Origin: Helicobacter japonicus
GTDB taxonomy: Bacteria > Campylobacterota > Campylobacteria > Campylobacterales > Helicobacteraceae
Assembly: GCF_000762845.2 (NCBI RefSeq)
Contig: NZ_JRMQ02000001.1
Span: 124,001-188,000, forward strand
Direction of reading: 5' to 3'
Length of the DNA stretch: 64,000 nucleotides
Positions 35,048-45,554 of the stretch are shown here, one piece after another; the stretch's first letter is position 1; every line of letters starts with the position of its first letter. Both the position numbers and the translations under genes were made by a program. The notes beneath the pieces are model-generated. The model was given only the letters and a program-made list of their open reading frames with translations, was not told the DNA's origin and did not search any database.

Positions 35048-38000
35048 ATGAAAGAGAATATTATAGCTTTTAGCGGGGGGGGGGGATAGAGAAAATTCTT
35101 CTACATACCCGCAAAATCTCAAATTCACCACAAATCAAGGTCAAAATACACTTTTAAATCAATTCAAAAACGCTCTAAGTGATAACAACACACAGAATCT
35201 AAGCTTTCTTATTGGGTTTTTTCGCATAAGTGGCTTTATCCATTTACATAAACTTTTACAAGAAAATGAAAACTATGCAAGATTCAAAAGTATTCGCATT
35301 TTAGTTGGACTTAATGTAGATTCTCTCATTTATGAACTTTCACAAAAGGATTTAGATTGTGTTTATCAAGAGGATAAATTCCGCAATCTCTTTAAAAAGA
35401 ATCAAAAAAAAGCATTAGAGAAAGAAAACTACGATAAAGAAGTAGATGATTCTATTATTTGCTTACAAAATGCTTTAGAACTAGAACAACTACAAATTCG
35501 TATAGTGCGCGATAAAAATTGCCACGCTAAATTTTATCTCTTCACCTCAATGCCAAAGACAAATCACGCACACAATATGCAATTTTGTGAAGGCTCTCTC
35601 ATCGTAGGTAGCTCAAATCTCACGCATAATGGCTTAGAGAAAAATTATGAAGTCAATCTCCTTACTAAAGAAAGCGCAGATATTAACTACGCATTAAAAG
35701 AATTTAACAAACTTTGGGAAGATTCCATAGAGATTACAAAAAATGATATTGATGAATGTGTAAAACAAAGCTATCTAGAAATTTTAAGCCCAAAAGATAT
35801 TTATTACAAGCTCCTTTTAACGCATTTTGGCAAAGACTTTTTGGTGAAAGATAATGAAATTCCCGCTCTTTTTAAGGACTATATCGCGTATGATTATCAA
35901 ATACACGCCGTGCAAGAAGGATTGCAAAAGCTTAAAAAATACAATGGATTCTTTCTTGCAGATGTTGTTGGGCTCGGCAAAACACTCATTGCGTCTGTTA
36001 TCGCTAAAAAATGCCGCATAGACAATCTTAAGGGCAAGATTCTCATTGTTGCTCCACCGAGCGTTAAGAAATCGTGGAAAAAACATTTTGATGATATAAA
36101 TATTGCAAATTATGAAATTTACACTCACGATAGCTTGCATAAAATCCCAAAAGAAACAAGAGAGGATATAGAGCTTATAATTATTGATGAAAGTCATAAT
36201 TTTCGCTCCAGCACTTCAAACCGCTATAAAGAGCTTGAAAATATTTGCAAGATTCCATTTAATGGCGCACATAAAAAAATTATTCTCCTCTCCGCTACTC
36301 CTCAAAATAACTCTCCAAAAGACTTAGCAAATCAAGTCTATCTCTTTTGTAATAGGCGAAATTCTCTCATTGAAGGCTTAAACAACTTAGAAAAATTTTT
36401 TAGCGACCTTCAAGCAAAATTTGAAAACTCAATGAAAGAGCTAAAAATCATCAACCAAAACACAAATTTATCCATACAAGAAAAAGAATCTGCACAAAAT
36501 AAAGAAAAGAAAAAGCTAGAAAATATTGCCAACACCTTACGTGATAAGCTTTTATCTCATATTATGATTCGCCGCACTAGAGGTGATATAGAGCTACTCT
36601 ACAAAGATGATATGAAAAAGCAAAATCTCACTTTTCCAAAAATTGAACCCCCTAAAGATTTGCTTTATGATTTAGATTCTAACTCGCATAATCTTGCAAA
36701 AGAAACAATTGCTTTTCTCTCAAAGAAATACAACAATATAGGCACTTTTTCCTATGTGCGCTATCTCATATTCCCAAATCTCACCCAAGATGGACAAGAG
36801 GAGTTTTTATCGCAATATGGTGAAGATGAAAAAAGCAAAGGTTTTTATAATGACACAGCAGAGCGTTTGAGTGTGCTTATTCAAAAGATTCTATTCAAAC
36901 GATTTGATTCAAGCATAGACGCATTTAAAGCCACACTTTCAAATCAAATCACATCTCACGATGCCCTTATCGCAATGTTTAGCAAGGGCACTATCACACT
37001 CCCAAAGGGTTATAATTCAAGAGAAAAGCTATATGAGGCTATATTGTCTAATGATAATGAGGATTTTCTCAACTTCTTAGAGAGCAAGGGAGATAAACTT
37101 ATACATTTACAGCCTCATCATTTTAAGAGCGATTTTTACCAAAAGCTACAAAATGATAGAGATGCTCTAGAAAAATTACTCAATGCGTGGGAGAGCATAC
37201 AAGGAGATTCTAAACTTGATAAACTCAAAGATTCTTTAGATAAATATCTACCACAATCACAAAAAATAGTGATTTTCACAGAAGCAGCGACAACCGCAAA
37301 ATATCTTGCTAAAGAGCTTGTTGCATATACAATTTTGCAAATTGATGCAAGTAATCGTGAAGAAAACGAGCAAAAGATTAAAGAAAACTTTGACGCAAAC
37401 TATCCTCAAGAGAAACAAAAAGATGAGTTTAACATCATCATTACAACCGATACATTAGCAGAAGGAATTAACCTTCATCGTGCAAATATTATCATCAATT
37501 ATGACACGCCTTATAATTCTACAAGGCTAATGCAAAGAATAGGGCGCATTAATCGTATAGGCACGAGCTTTGAAAAAATCCATATTTATAATTTCAAGCC
37601 TACGCATTTAGCCGATGAGATTATCAATATAAACTCTATCGCCTCGGGCAAACTGCAAAGCTTTCACTATACATTAGGGGAAGATTCGGCAATTTATGAT
37701 GATGAAGAGATTGTAGGGAGCAAAAATCTCTATTCTCAAATCGATAAAAACAATCAAGAAACAAGCAAAGATTCACAATACAAAAAAGCATTACAAGATT
37801 TCTACAAAAATCACAAAGATGAATTTGATAGGATAGAGCATCTCCCACTTAAATCACGCACGATAATACAATCTCATCAAACTCAAAGTTTTGCTTATAT
37901 TCGCCACATTTCTAGCCACAATCACGCACACTTTTATCCATATCATATTACGCCAAGCCAAAACTTACTCCAAGAGCCACAAACACAAGAATGTGATTTT

Positions 38001-38462
38001 TATGAAATGGCAGACTTTTTGAAAGCACATTTAGAATCTCAACCTCTCAAAAAGGCAGATATGAGTGTGCATTATACGCATATCCAAAGTGCAATGCAAT
38101 CCTACAAGCAATCTCTAAAATCCAGCAATACGCCTAATCCAACAAAAAAAGAGCTTAAACCACAAGAAACAACAGCTATAAGCAAAATCAACTCTTGCCA
38201 AGAGTTAGATTCACAAGTAAAGAAAAGCCTTAGTGATTTGATAAAAAACGGACACCCCAAGCTTACCCAAGAAATCAATGCGTTAAAGGCTAAAAATAGT
38301 GCGGATTTTGCAAGAGAAGTCCTTGTCATCAAAGAAAAATTTGCTCCAAATGCAGATTCACAACTTATCAAAGGGCAAGATTCTAACACAATAGATTCTG
38401 CCACCCACACAGAGCCTCAAATCCAAATTAGCATTACAACAATTTCAAAGGAGATAAAATGA
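35048..38462 (+). CDS. PLD-nuclease/SNF2-type helicase, phase-variable, OFF
   Basis: From ATG 35048 (MKENIIAFSGGG) the frame meets a G11 run and stops at once. With ten G it continues through RENSSTYPQNLKFTTNQGQN as a protein of about 1137 residues. It has a PLD-like region with HAK (CHAKFYLF, about 155) and GSSNLTHNGLEKNYE. It then has an SNF2 helicase: motif I VVGLGKTLIA (about 307), DEAH-type IIIDESHNF (about 378), LLSATPQNN, and C-lobe TDTLAEGINL with LMQRIGRINRIG. The C-tail (about 930–1100) is variable. Such helicases accompany Eco57I-type methylases in DNA-modification defence systems. It shares ATGA with the methylase start. This copy reads OFF. Confidence 0.85.
35075..35085 (+). repeat. 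G11 contingency tract in defence helicase (OFF)
   Basis: Eleven G after GCTTTTAGC, nine codons after the ATG. G10 or G13 would open the helicase frame; G11 stops at a TAG directly after the tract. Confidence 0.9.
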
Positions 38463-41400
38463 GTGCAGTAGAATCTTCAAAGACTTTAGATATTTTTCTT
38501 AAGAATCCCTATAAGCACGAATATTTTAAAAACTTCATCATAGAATCTTTTGGGAAAAATATTGACATAAAAACCGAGCAACGCACTCCTTATGATAAGC
38601 ATAATAGCATTATCACTTCCTATTCACAAATGTGTGAAAATATCGCCCTAGATTCACAAATCTTAAGCATTTATGCCTTTGAAACAACATCAATTAATGC
38701 CAAAATCACCCTCCATAAAGAAATTGCTGAAATCATCAAAAATCAACCAGAAACAAACGCAATGCTTGCAGTTTTTTATGATAAAAGCAAAGAATTTAGA
38801 CTAAGCCTTGTAACACAAGGTTTTGATTATGAAAAAAATAAAACAACCTTTTCAAATCTCCGCCGACAAAGCTTCACACTAGGGGAAAATACAAAGACAA
38901 AAACAGCCAAATTACAACTTCAAGGATTTTTAGATAAAGAAAAAACTTTAAAAAATCTCCAAGAAGCTTTTAGCACAGAGCCTATAAGTAAAGAATTTTA
39001 TGGACATTATGAAAGGCTTTATAAAGATTTATCGCAAAAATTATGTCAAAACCAAGCCACTTTCAATGTTTTAGACAATTATGAAGGCTTAAATGGAGAA
39101 AAAGCAGTCAATGCCTTTGTCAAAAAACTTCTAGGGCGCATTGTGTTTTTATACTTTTTGCAAAAAAAGGGTTGGTTAGGTGTAGCGCACAATGATTCTT
39201 ATGGCACAGGCGATAAAAACTTTTTGTTTTCACTTTTTAGCAAAGCCACGCAAAATAATGAATCTTTTTATACAAAATACCTTTGTCCTTTATTTTTTGA
39301 GACACTTAATACAGAGCGCAAAGACCCCCAATTTGGTGAAGGCTATTCACCCCACTTTGATTGCAAGATTCCATTCCTTAATGGTGGGCTTTTTGAAGAG
39401 TGTAAAGACAAGCAGGGTAAGGGCATAGAGACAAACTTTATCCTTACACAAAGCCTAGAAAATACTGATTTTAAAGAAATTTTTGATGTATTTGAAAACT
39501 ATAATTTTACGATTGAAGAATCCACCCAGATAATCAAGAAATCGGTATTGACCCTGAAATGCTTGGCAAAGTGTTTGAAAACCTCATTGATTATAATAAA
39601 TCAAGTGGGGCTTTTTACACGCCTAGAGAAATTGTGCATTTTATGTGTAAAAATGTCCTAACCCGCACATTACAGGAGAGAATCTTGCACGATGAATCTC
39701 ACCTCACACAAGATACAGAATCTCCACACGCACACAAAGATTCACTCTATAACTTTATTTTTTATAAACAAAGCGATGATTTTATTGCACAAAATGCCAC
39801 TACCATCACGCACACGATTACAAGCCTTAAGATTTTAGACCCAGCTATTGGCAGTGGTGCTTTCCCAATGGGAATGCTAAGCGAGATACTAGAGGCTCTA
39901 CACACGCTCAATCCCTCTTTATCAAGGCAAGACATCGCAAGGCTCAAGCGCGAGATTATCGAGCAACAAATCTATGGAATCGACATTGATGCTGATGCGA
40001 TTGAGATAGCAAAACTCCGCTTTTGGCTCTCAATCGCCGTAGATGAGGACACACCTAGCCCACTTCCAAACCTTGACTTTAAATTTATGCAGGGCAATGC
40101 TCTTATAGAAAGCATTAATAGCATTGAAATTATGCCAAGTGATTTGAATGCGCCACAACATCAAAAAGACCTTTGGGGCAAAACGAGCAATGCCAATGCG
40201 TCTTTATTTGACAAATCACAAACCAATAAGCTAGAAGCACTTTTTTTGCAATACTATGAGCCAAATGCACAAAAAGCACAACTCAAAGCAGAGATTTTAA
40301 GCATAATGAAAGAAGCCTTTGATGAGCGTATCAAGCAAATTGATGAGAATATTCAAAGCATAAAGGCAAATCCAAAATCTAAGCCAAAAGAAAGAGCTAA
40401 ACAGCAAGAAGAAATACTTTTATACGAATCTTTTAAGCACGATTTAGACACACTCCTTAAAGACTATAAAGAGCATAACTTCCACACCGACAAGCTTTTT
40501 TTATATCGCTTCTTTTTTGCACCTGTCTTTCAAAATGGTGGCTTTGATATAGTCATTGGTAATCCGCCGTATATTTCAGCAGAAAATATGCCCCAAATCA
40601 TTAAAGATAATCGCCATTTATTTGATACTACCCACAAGAAAACAGATATTTATGTGTATTTTTATGAGCTTGCATTAAAGATTCTAAAAAATAAGGGCAT
40701 AGTAAGCTACATCACCTCAAATAAATTTTTATCCCAAGAATATGGACTAAAACTAAGAGAGCTGTTACTACGCAATCACATACATAGTATTGTAAATTTT
40801 TATATCAATATTTTTGAAAGTGCGAGTGTGGATACTTGCATTTGCCTTGTGAGCAAACAACACACGCAAGATAATGTTATAAAGGTGCAAAATATACAAT
40901 CCTTTGAGGATTATTGGCGTTTTGAAAAAAGGGTGTTTGAAAAGATTAAACAAGACATATTTTATAGCCTAGAGCATTATAACTTTAGACTAACCCTAAA
41001 TGAAAGCAAAATATCGCTTTTAGAATCTATTCAGCGTAAATCACATCGCTTAAGTGATATATGCCTTGTGAGCTATGGTGTCCGCCCTTGTGGCAATAGC
41101 AAATATCCCAATCTTAAGAAAAAGGATTTTATCCACAAGATTCCAATAGGCAATGCCAAGCCTTATATCGAAGCAAAAAGTGAATATATCGCTCCCTACA
41201 CTATCCACCACCACGATTATTTAGACTATCAACAAGATAAAATGTATAACGCAATGTTTGAAGCCCTTTTCACTCCGCCTAAGCTTATGGCAGGTTGCAC
41301 CCTAGCCGATGTGAAACATATTAATTTTGTCTATGATGATAAGGGTAGATTCTGTAATCATTCTATGTGTGCTATCGTGCTATGGCAGGATTTAGAGAGT

Positions 41401-41769
41401 GCCACACACCCAAGCCCCAAAAAGCATATTAATAAAGATAAAATTACTTTATCTAAACAATATTCTTTGAAATTTTTGCAAGGTATTTTAAACTCTAACC
41501 TAATAAGATTCTATGTCAAAGAGCTTTTACACGATGGATTGCATTTCTACCCCGAACATCAAAAGCAACTCCCTATCCCCCAAATCACAGATTCTAATCG
41601 CCACATCGCCGATAGGATTATCGCTTTAGTTGATGAGATTCTAAATCTCAAGATAAAAGATTCTCATTGCAATACTTCGCATTTAGAAGCTCAAATTGAT
41701 ACTTTGGTGTATAAGTTGTATAATTTAAATAATGAAGAGATAAAAATCATAAATGGAGGCGTGAGATAG
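38459..41769 (+). pseudogene. Eco57I-type DNA methyltransferase, split by a one-base deletion
   Basis: Two overlapping frames, 38459–39661 and about 39528–41769, form one gene of about 1103 residues. The first frame reads to TIEEST at the C run 39525–39527. One extra C there (giving ...EESTPDNQEIGIDPEMLGKVFENL) would restore the reading. The N-terminal 350 residues match the accessory region of large type IIG/Eco57I-like methylases (LRRQSFTLGENTKTKTAKLQ). The methylase core has SGAFYTPREIVHFM, the SAM motif ILDPAIGSGAFPMGML and the catalytic FDIVIGNPPYIS. The C-terminal target-recognition part is TaqI-like. It is probably an N6-adenine methylase paired with the helicase. The downstream part could start at ATG 39559 and keep the catalytic motifs. 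Either a true inactivation or a sequencing error. Confidence 0.83.
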
Positions 41770-41864
41770 ATAATTTACACAAAAACATACTGATTGGCAT
41801 TAGCGGTAATTGGCTTAATTGGATTGGCAACAATGGATATTATGAAATAAAAACGGAAGAGAAT

Positions 41865-42023
41865 ATGAAATTCCTTGAACAGCTTTTTAAGCTACAAGCA
41901 GAAGGGTATATCAAGATTGAATACGAGCACTTAAATATGCTATCAAATATCGCTATAAGATTTACAAATATGCAGCTTACACAAGAGGGTAGGAACACTA
42001 TCAAATCTTTGAAAGGAGAATAA
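41865..42023 (+). CDS. Short ORF between methylase and pentapeptide protein
   Basis: ATG 41865 with GGAAGAG about 5 nt upstream gives 52 residues (MKFLEQLFKLQAEGYIKIEY, then LTQEGRNTIKSLKGE). The ending resembles the wing of a winged-helix protein. The same frame is open for about 30 codons upstream (NILIGISGNWLNWIGNNGYY) without a normal start codon, so the gene may have lost its 5' end. It stops directly before the next gene. Function unknown. Confidence 0.45.
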   Translation: MKFLEQLFKLQAEGYIKIEYEHLNMLSNIAIRFTNMQLTQEGRNTIKSLKGE

Positions 42024-42024
42024 T

Positions 42025-43326
42025 TTGAATACAATAGAAATTATCGCTAAAGAATTGAATATTGAGGCGGATAAAATAACTTATGATAAGAAGAATAAAC
42101 TTTACATAGTGCAAGATGTATCTTTGATATTAAATGCTTTTAATTGGAATTTTGACATACATTTTAAGCAATGTAATTTTACAGAATCAATAATATATGA
42201 AAACAAAACATTTCAGTATAAAATTAGATTTGAAGCGTGTAATTTTCAAAAACAAGTTATATTTGACGATGCACATTTCCAACAGGACATTAGCTTTGGT
42301 GGTGTAGTCTTTGAAGCTGGTGTAGATTTTTTGAAAACAAACTTTGGCAAAGAGGTATCGTTTCACGAATCGGAGTTTAAAGATGATACATTTTTTACAA
42401 GCAATATTTTTAACAACAAAACAAACTTCGTATCCACTCATTTCTTTAAAAAAATAAGTTTTGAGGGAAGCATATTTAAGCAAGAATCATTATTTCTTAA
42501 ATGTGTTGCGAATGATTTTCTCTCTTTGTTTCAATGTAAGTTTAACATACTTCCCAACTTTTCTGGAGCAATGATAGATAAAATCAATCTAGTCAATGCT
42601 GACTTTAACCTGCAAAAAATAACTTATTCTAATACTATCAAAAATATACAGAGATATTATATCCTCACAAACAAAGAGCAGACATTTACAGAAAACACAA
42701 TAATATTTCGCGATTCTTTTCGGCTTTTTAAAAACGCACTGATTAAAGAAAATAATCTTTTAGACGCTTCGCAATGGCATAAACTAGAGCTATACACTAA
42801 AGAAATAGAGTTAGATTCTAAAAAACCTAAAATATTTAGCAAGGATTGGATAGATAAATGGGTATTAAGATTTTACCGCCACACCTCCGACCACCACACT
42901 GATTTGGTGAGAATTATACATTGGGTTATAATTTTAATTGGGTATTTTTCTCTTACTTTGTTTTTAGGTAAATACAATTGTCATTTAGAGATTTTTTTCA
43001 ATAATCACTCAAACAATATGCCTATAAACTTAACAAATGACTTTATCAATACTATGGTGGAATCAAAATTAATTTATTTAATTTCATTTATCGCCTATAT
43101 TGGAATATGTTTAAAGCCAATAAGGCTATTAATAGGCTATATAGGAACTTTCCTTATCATTACAATAAACCCAAAATATATTTTTGGTATAGCAAATATA
43201 TTTAGTAACAAATGTCATTTTACTTATATAGAAAATATTATTATTGCAATTTACAGCATTTTAATGTTTTTACTCCTTTTCTCCTTGCAAAAAACCGCGC
43301 GTAAGAACTCTATTGTGCCGCACTAA
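42025..43326 (+). CDS. Pentapeptide-repeat membrane protein
   Basis: 433 residues. The first 200 have repeats spaced about five residues apart with Phe at the core (FKQCNFTESIIYENKTF, FEACNFQKQVIFDDAHF, FHESEFKDDTFFTSNIF), typical of pentapeptide beta-helices. The C-terminal third (about 290–425) has three or four membrane segments (IIHWVIILIGYFSLTLFLG, LIYLISFIAYIGICL, IIIAIYSILMFLLLFSLQ). Start TTG 42025 with AAAGGAG about 6 nt upstream. Similar proteins occur beside restriction and defence genes; a membrane effector is possible but unproved. A 117-nt gap with nothing recognised separates it from the AAA gene. Confidence 0.7.
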   Translation: MNTIEIIAKELNIEADKITYDKKNKLYIVQDVSLILNAFNWNFDIHFKQCNFTESIIYENKTFQYKIRFEACNFQKQVIFDDAHFQQDISFGGVVFEAGVDFLKTNFGKEVSFHESEFKDDTFFTSNIFNNKTNFVSTHFFKKISFEGSIFKQESLFLKCVANDFLSLFQCKFNILPNFSGAMIDKINLVNADFNLQKITYSNTIKNIQRYYILTNKEQTFTENTIIFRDSFRLFKNALIKENNLLDASQWHKLELYTKEIELDSKKPKIFSKDWIDKWVLRFYRHTSDHHTDLVRIIHWVIILIGYFSLTLFLGKYNCHLEIFFNNHSNNMPINLTNDFINTMVESKLIYLISFIAYIGICLKPIRLLIGYIGTFLIITINPKYIFGIANIFSNKCHFTYIENIIIAIYSILMFLLLFSLQKTARKNSIVPH

Positions 43327-43443
43327 ATAAGTATTATGAGATAAACTGAAGTGATTAAGGTTTATTAATAAAAATTTCTTATACTTTACCTATAAGGAAC
43401 TTTTTTTGCTACTTCTTAAAAAATCAATACCTAAAGGCTCAAT

Positions 43444-44511
43444 GTGATAGAAAGTATAGAGATTAAAAACTATAAAGTATTGGATTCAATAGAGGTTGAA
43501 AACCTAGCACAAATAAATATTTTTGTAGGTAAAAATAATTGCGGTAAAACCTCTTTGCTTGAGGCTATATTTCTTAATTTTCAGCCAAGCAATCCTATGA
43601 ATATCGTATCGGTTGTGTCTAATTTTATAAGACAAATACAAGTGAGCCACGATAATTTGGATTATTTTTTTAATCAGCTTGATATGACTAAACCTATTAA
43701 AATCACATCATCTTATAATCATCAAAAAATGCACTTGCAAATCACACCAAAGACAACAAATGATTTTACCCAAATACTGCCAAATGATATAAATCCAAAT
43801 GATATAAATATGGATATCGATAAGGTTTTAGATAAAAAAACAGGTGCTTATATCACAGGCTTAAATTTTGATATACAATTTAATGGAAGTCCTGCAGTAA
43901 GAAGTAGCTTTGATATTCGCAGAAACAATATTAATAATGTTATCCAAGTAGATTATCCCTCATTTTCAGGTATGATTTTTCCAAGCCATATGGCACTTAT
44001 GGACGCAGCCTCAATTTTAGCTAGATTACGAATACTTAAAAAAGAGCAAGAATTATTAGCCTATCTCCAAATCTTTGATGAGAAGATTCAGGGGATAGAA
44101 GTAATCAATGGTGAAATAATGATAGATTTAGCAGATATGCCTAAAAAAATTAGCCTTAATACTATGGGGGAAGGCTTAAAAAAATATCTAGCCATTTTGG
44201 CAAGTGTCATTGTGGGGGAATATAAATATATCTGCATTGATGAAATTGAAAATGGACTTCATTTTGAATCAATGCACAAATTGCTTGAATCTGTCATTAA
44301 ACTAGCTCAAAAAACCGATATACAACTCTTTGTCTCCACCCATAGCTATGAATTTTTAGAAATTCTTAATGCAATCTCTAGTGAGAATCAATACGAACAA
44401 ATTGCTATTTTTAATATTGCAAGAACCAAACTTAAAGGTTTGCAAACTTATAAGTATGATATGAAAGATTTAGAGAATTTACTCAAAACTAAAACAGAAT
44501 TTAGGGATTAA
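43444..44511 (+). CDS. AAA ATPase of OLD/PARIS-like two-gene defence system
   Basis: A 355-residue SMC/ABC-like ATPase of the AAA_15/AAA_21 class. Walker A is FVGKNNCGKTS (about 31–41), the signature-like region is NTMGEGLKKYLAIL (about 239–252), Walker B is YICIDEIENGLH (about 260–271) and the D/H-loop is LFVSTHSYEF. It lacks a TOPRIM domain, which the next gene supplies after a 1-nt gap. This split arrangement is that of class 4 OLD (PARIS AriA/AriB) and similar systems that sense phage and trigger abortive responses. Start GTG 43444 with AAAGG upstream. Family assignment good, system name tentative. Confidence 0.78.
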   Translation: MIESIEIKNYKVLDSIEVENLAQINIFVGKNNCGKTSLLEAIFLNFQPSNPMNIVSVVSNFIRQIQVSHDNLDYFFNQLDMTKPIKITSSYNHQKMHLQITPKTTNDFTQILPNDINPNDINMDIDKVLDKKTGAYITGLNFDIQFNGSPAVRSSFDIRRNNINNVIQVDYPSFSGMIFPSHMALMDAASILARLRILKKEQELLAYLQIFDEKIQGIEVINGEIMIDLADMPKKISLNTMGEGLKKYLAILASVIVGEYKYICIDEIENGLHFESMHKLLESVIKLAQKTDIQLFVSTHSYEFLEILNAISSENQYEQIAIFNIARTKLKGLQTYKYDMKDLENLLKTKTEFRD

Positions 44512-44512
44512 A

Positions 44513-45070
44513 ATGACTTTATTTGTTGTAGAGGGTAAAAGTGATAAGGTATTTTTAGAGCAGTATATATATTGCAAAAACTCTACTTTTGAATATGAAA
44601 TTATAGAAAACGGTAACAATAATCTTCAAGATTCGACATTAACACAGATTAAAAAAGCATTAGATAAGAACAATAGAGTTTGTATTATTTTTGATGCCGA
44701 TTTAGATTGTAATCAAACACGACAGAGCATTGAAAATAAAATCAGAAATTATAAAGATATGGTAGAAATCTTTTTATTTCCAGATAATAAGAATAAAGGT
44801 AATCTTGAAACTTTGCTTTCTGATATTGCTAAATATAAAGAAATAATAGAATGTTTTGAAAAGTATGTTAAATGTTTAGAATCTCATTCTAAACATTTTG
44901 CAGATAATATTTACAAAAAGTCAAAAATGTATGCCTATCGTGAAGCAAGTGGTTTAGAAAAAAATATGAAATCAAATAAAAATGCACTTAATAAGGATAT
45001 ATTTAGTCAATATTTTGATTTTGATTCACCCTATCTCCAACCTCTCCATAGTTTTATATTTAACCTATAA
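44513..45070 (+). CDS. TOPRIM-domain (DUF3226-like) partner of AAA ATPase
   Basis: A 185-residue protein with a TOPRIM pattern: the glutamate motif in LFVVEGKSDKVFLEQY (residues 3–18) and the DxD motif in CIIFDADLD (about 60–68). The C-terminal half (LFPDNKNKGNLETLLSDIAK, then YREASGLEKN) resembles DUF3226/OLD-associated TOPRIM proteins. In PARIS the TOPRIM partner (AriB) is a nuclease released by its ATPase. A similar role is inferred here, but the protein is shorter than typical AriB. Translation is surely coupled to the ATPase. Confidence 0.75.
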   Translation: MTLFVVEGKSDKVFLEQYIYCKNSTFEYEIIENGNNNLQDSTLTQIKKALDKNNRVCIIFDADLDCNQTRQSIENKIRNYKDMVEIFLFPDNKNKGNLETLLSDIAKYKEIIECFEKYVKCLESHSKHFADNIYKKSKMYAYREASGLEKNMKSNKNALNKDIFSQYFDFDSPYLQPLHSFIFNL

Positions 45071-45152
45071 ATTCTTTAAAATTCTAAACTCTACTATCTT
45101 GTTTTAGCCAAATAATCTCTTTTGCTCAAGCTCCTACAAATCTCATTAAGCA

Positions 45153-45281
45153 GATATAATTTTAGAATCAAAACCCACAGATTCTCATTTTGACACTTCT
45201 GCTTTGCAATCCCACATTGATACATTGGTGTATGCGTTGTATAATCTCACCCAAGCAGATGCACATCATAAATATAAATAA
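45153..45281 (+). pseudogene. Decayed 3' end of a second methylase gene
   Basis: A frame ending at TAA 45279–45281 encodes DSHFDTSALQSHIDTLVYAL followed by YNLTQAD. This aligns with the C-terminus of the complete methylase (DSHCNTSHLEAQIDTLVYKL, then YNLNNEE). A stop lies just upstream (about 45149), so only the tail remains. It marks the right edge of the island. The remaining gap to proA (45282–45554) holds two very short ATG frames after good ribosome sites (10 and 5 codons, at about 45315 and 45384) and a hairpin. I see no intact gene in 45071–45554. Confidence 0.7.
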
Positions 45282-45452
45282 TGTGCTATAACATTCAATG
45301 TAAAGGAGCAAATAATGAATCCAAAATGCGCGATTATTTCTCACTAACACACTTCTTAAAATTGATTTTTTAAGGAGGATACAATGGTTTTGCATACATA
45401 AATAAATAGATAACTTCTACTTTTAAAATATCAAAGCTAAAGGAATGCGTCA

Positions 45453-45474
45453 AACCTGTCTTTTAAGACAGGTT
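45453..45474. terminator. Palindromic hairpin between island and proA
   Basis: AACCTGTCTT and AAGACAGGTT flank two T, a perfect 10-bp stem. It lies between the + strand island and the minus-strand proA gene. There is no U run, so a terminator role is a guess from position. Confidence 0.4.
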
Positions 45475-45554
45475 GTCCTATCAAAACATACCATAATACA
45501 AAGCAGAGTAAAATTAAGCCACAAAATATTCCATTGCTTTTTTAAGATTCTTAT

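Noticed and set aside
43444-45070. Gabija or retron-type assignment for the AAA/TOPRIM pair
   Set aside because: Gabija carries AAA and TOPRIM in one protein with a UvrD-like helicase next to it, and a retron would need a reverse transcriptase; neither is present.
45315-45413. Two tiny ATG frames after good ribosome sites in the gap before proA
   Set aside because: 10 and 5 codons only; no recognisable peptide. Noted as possible leftovers of the island.
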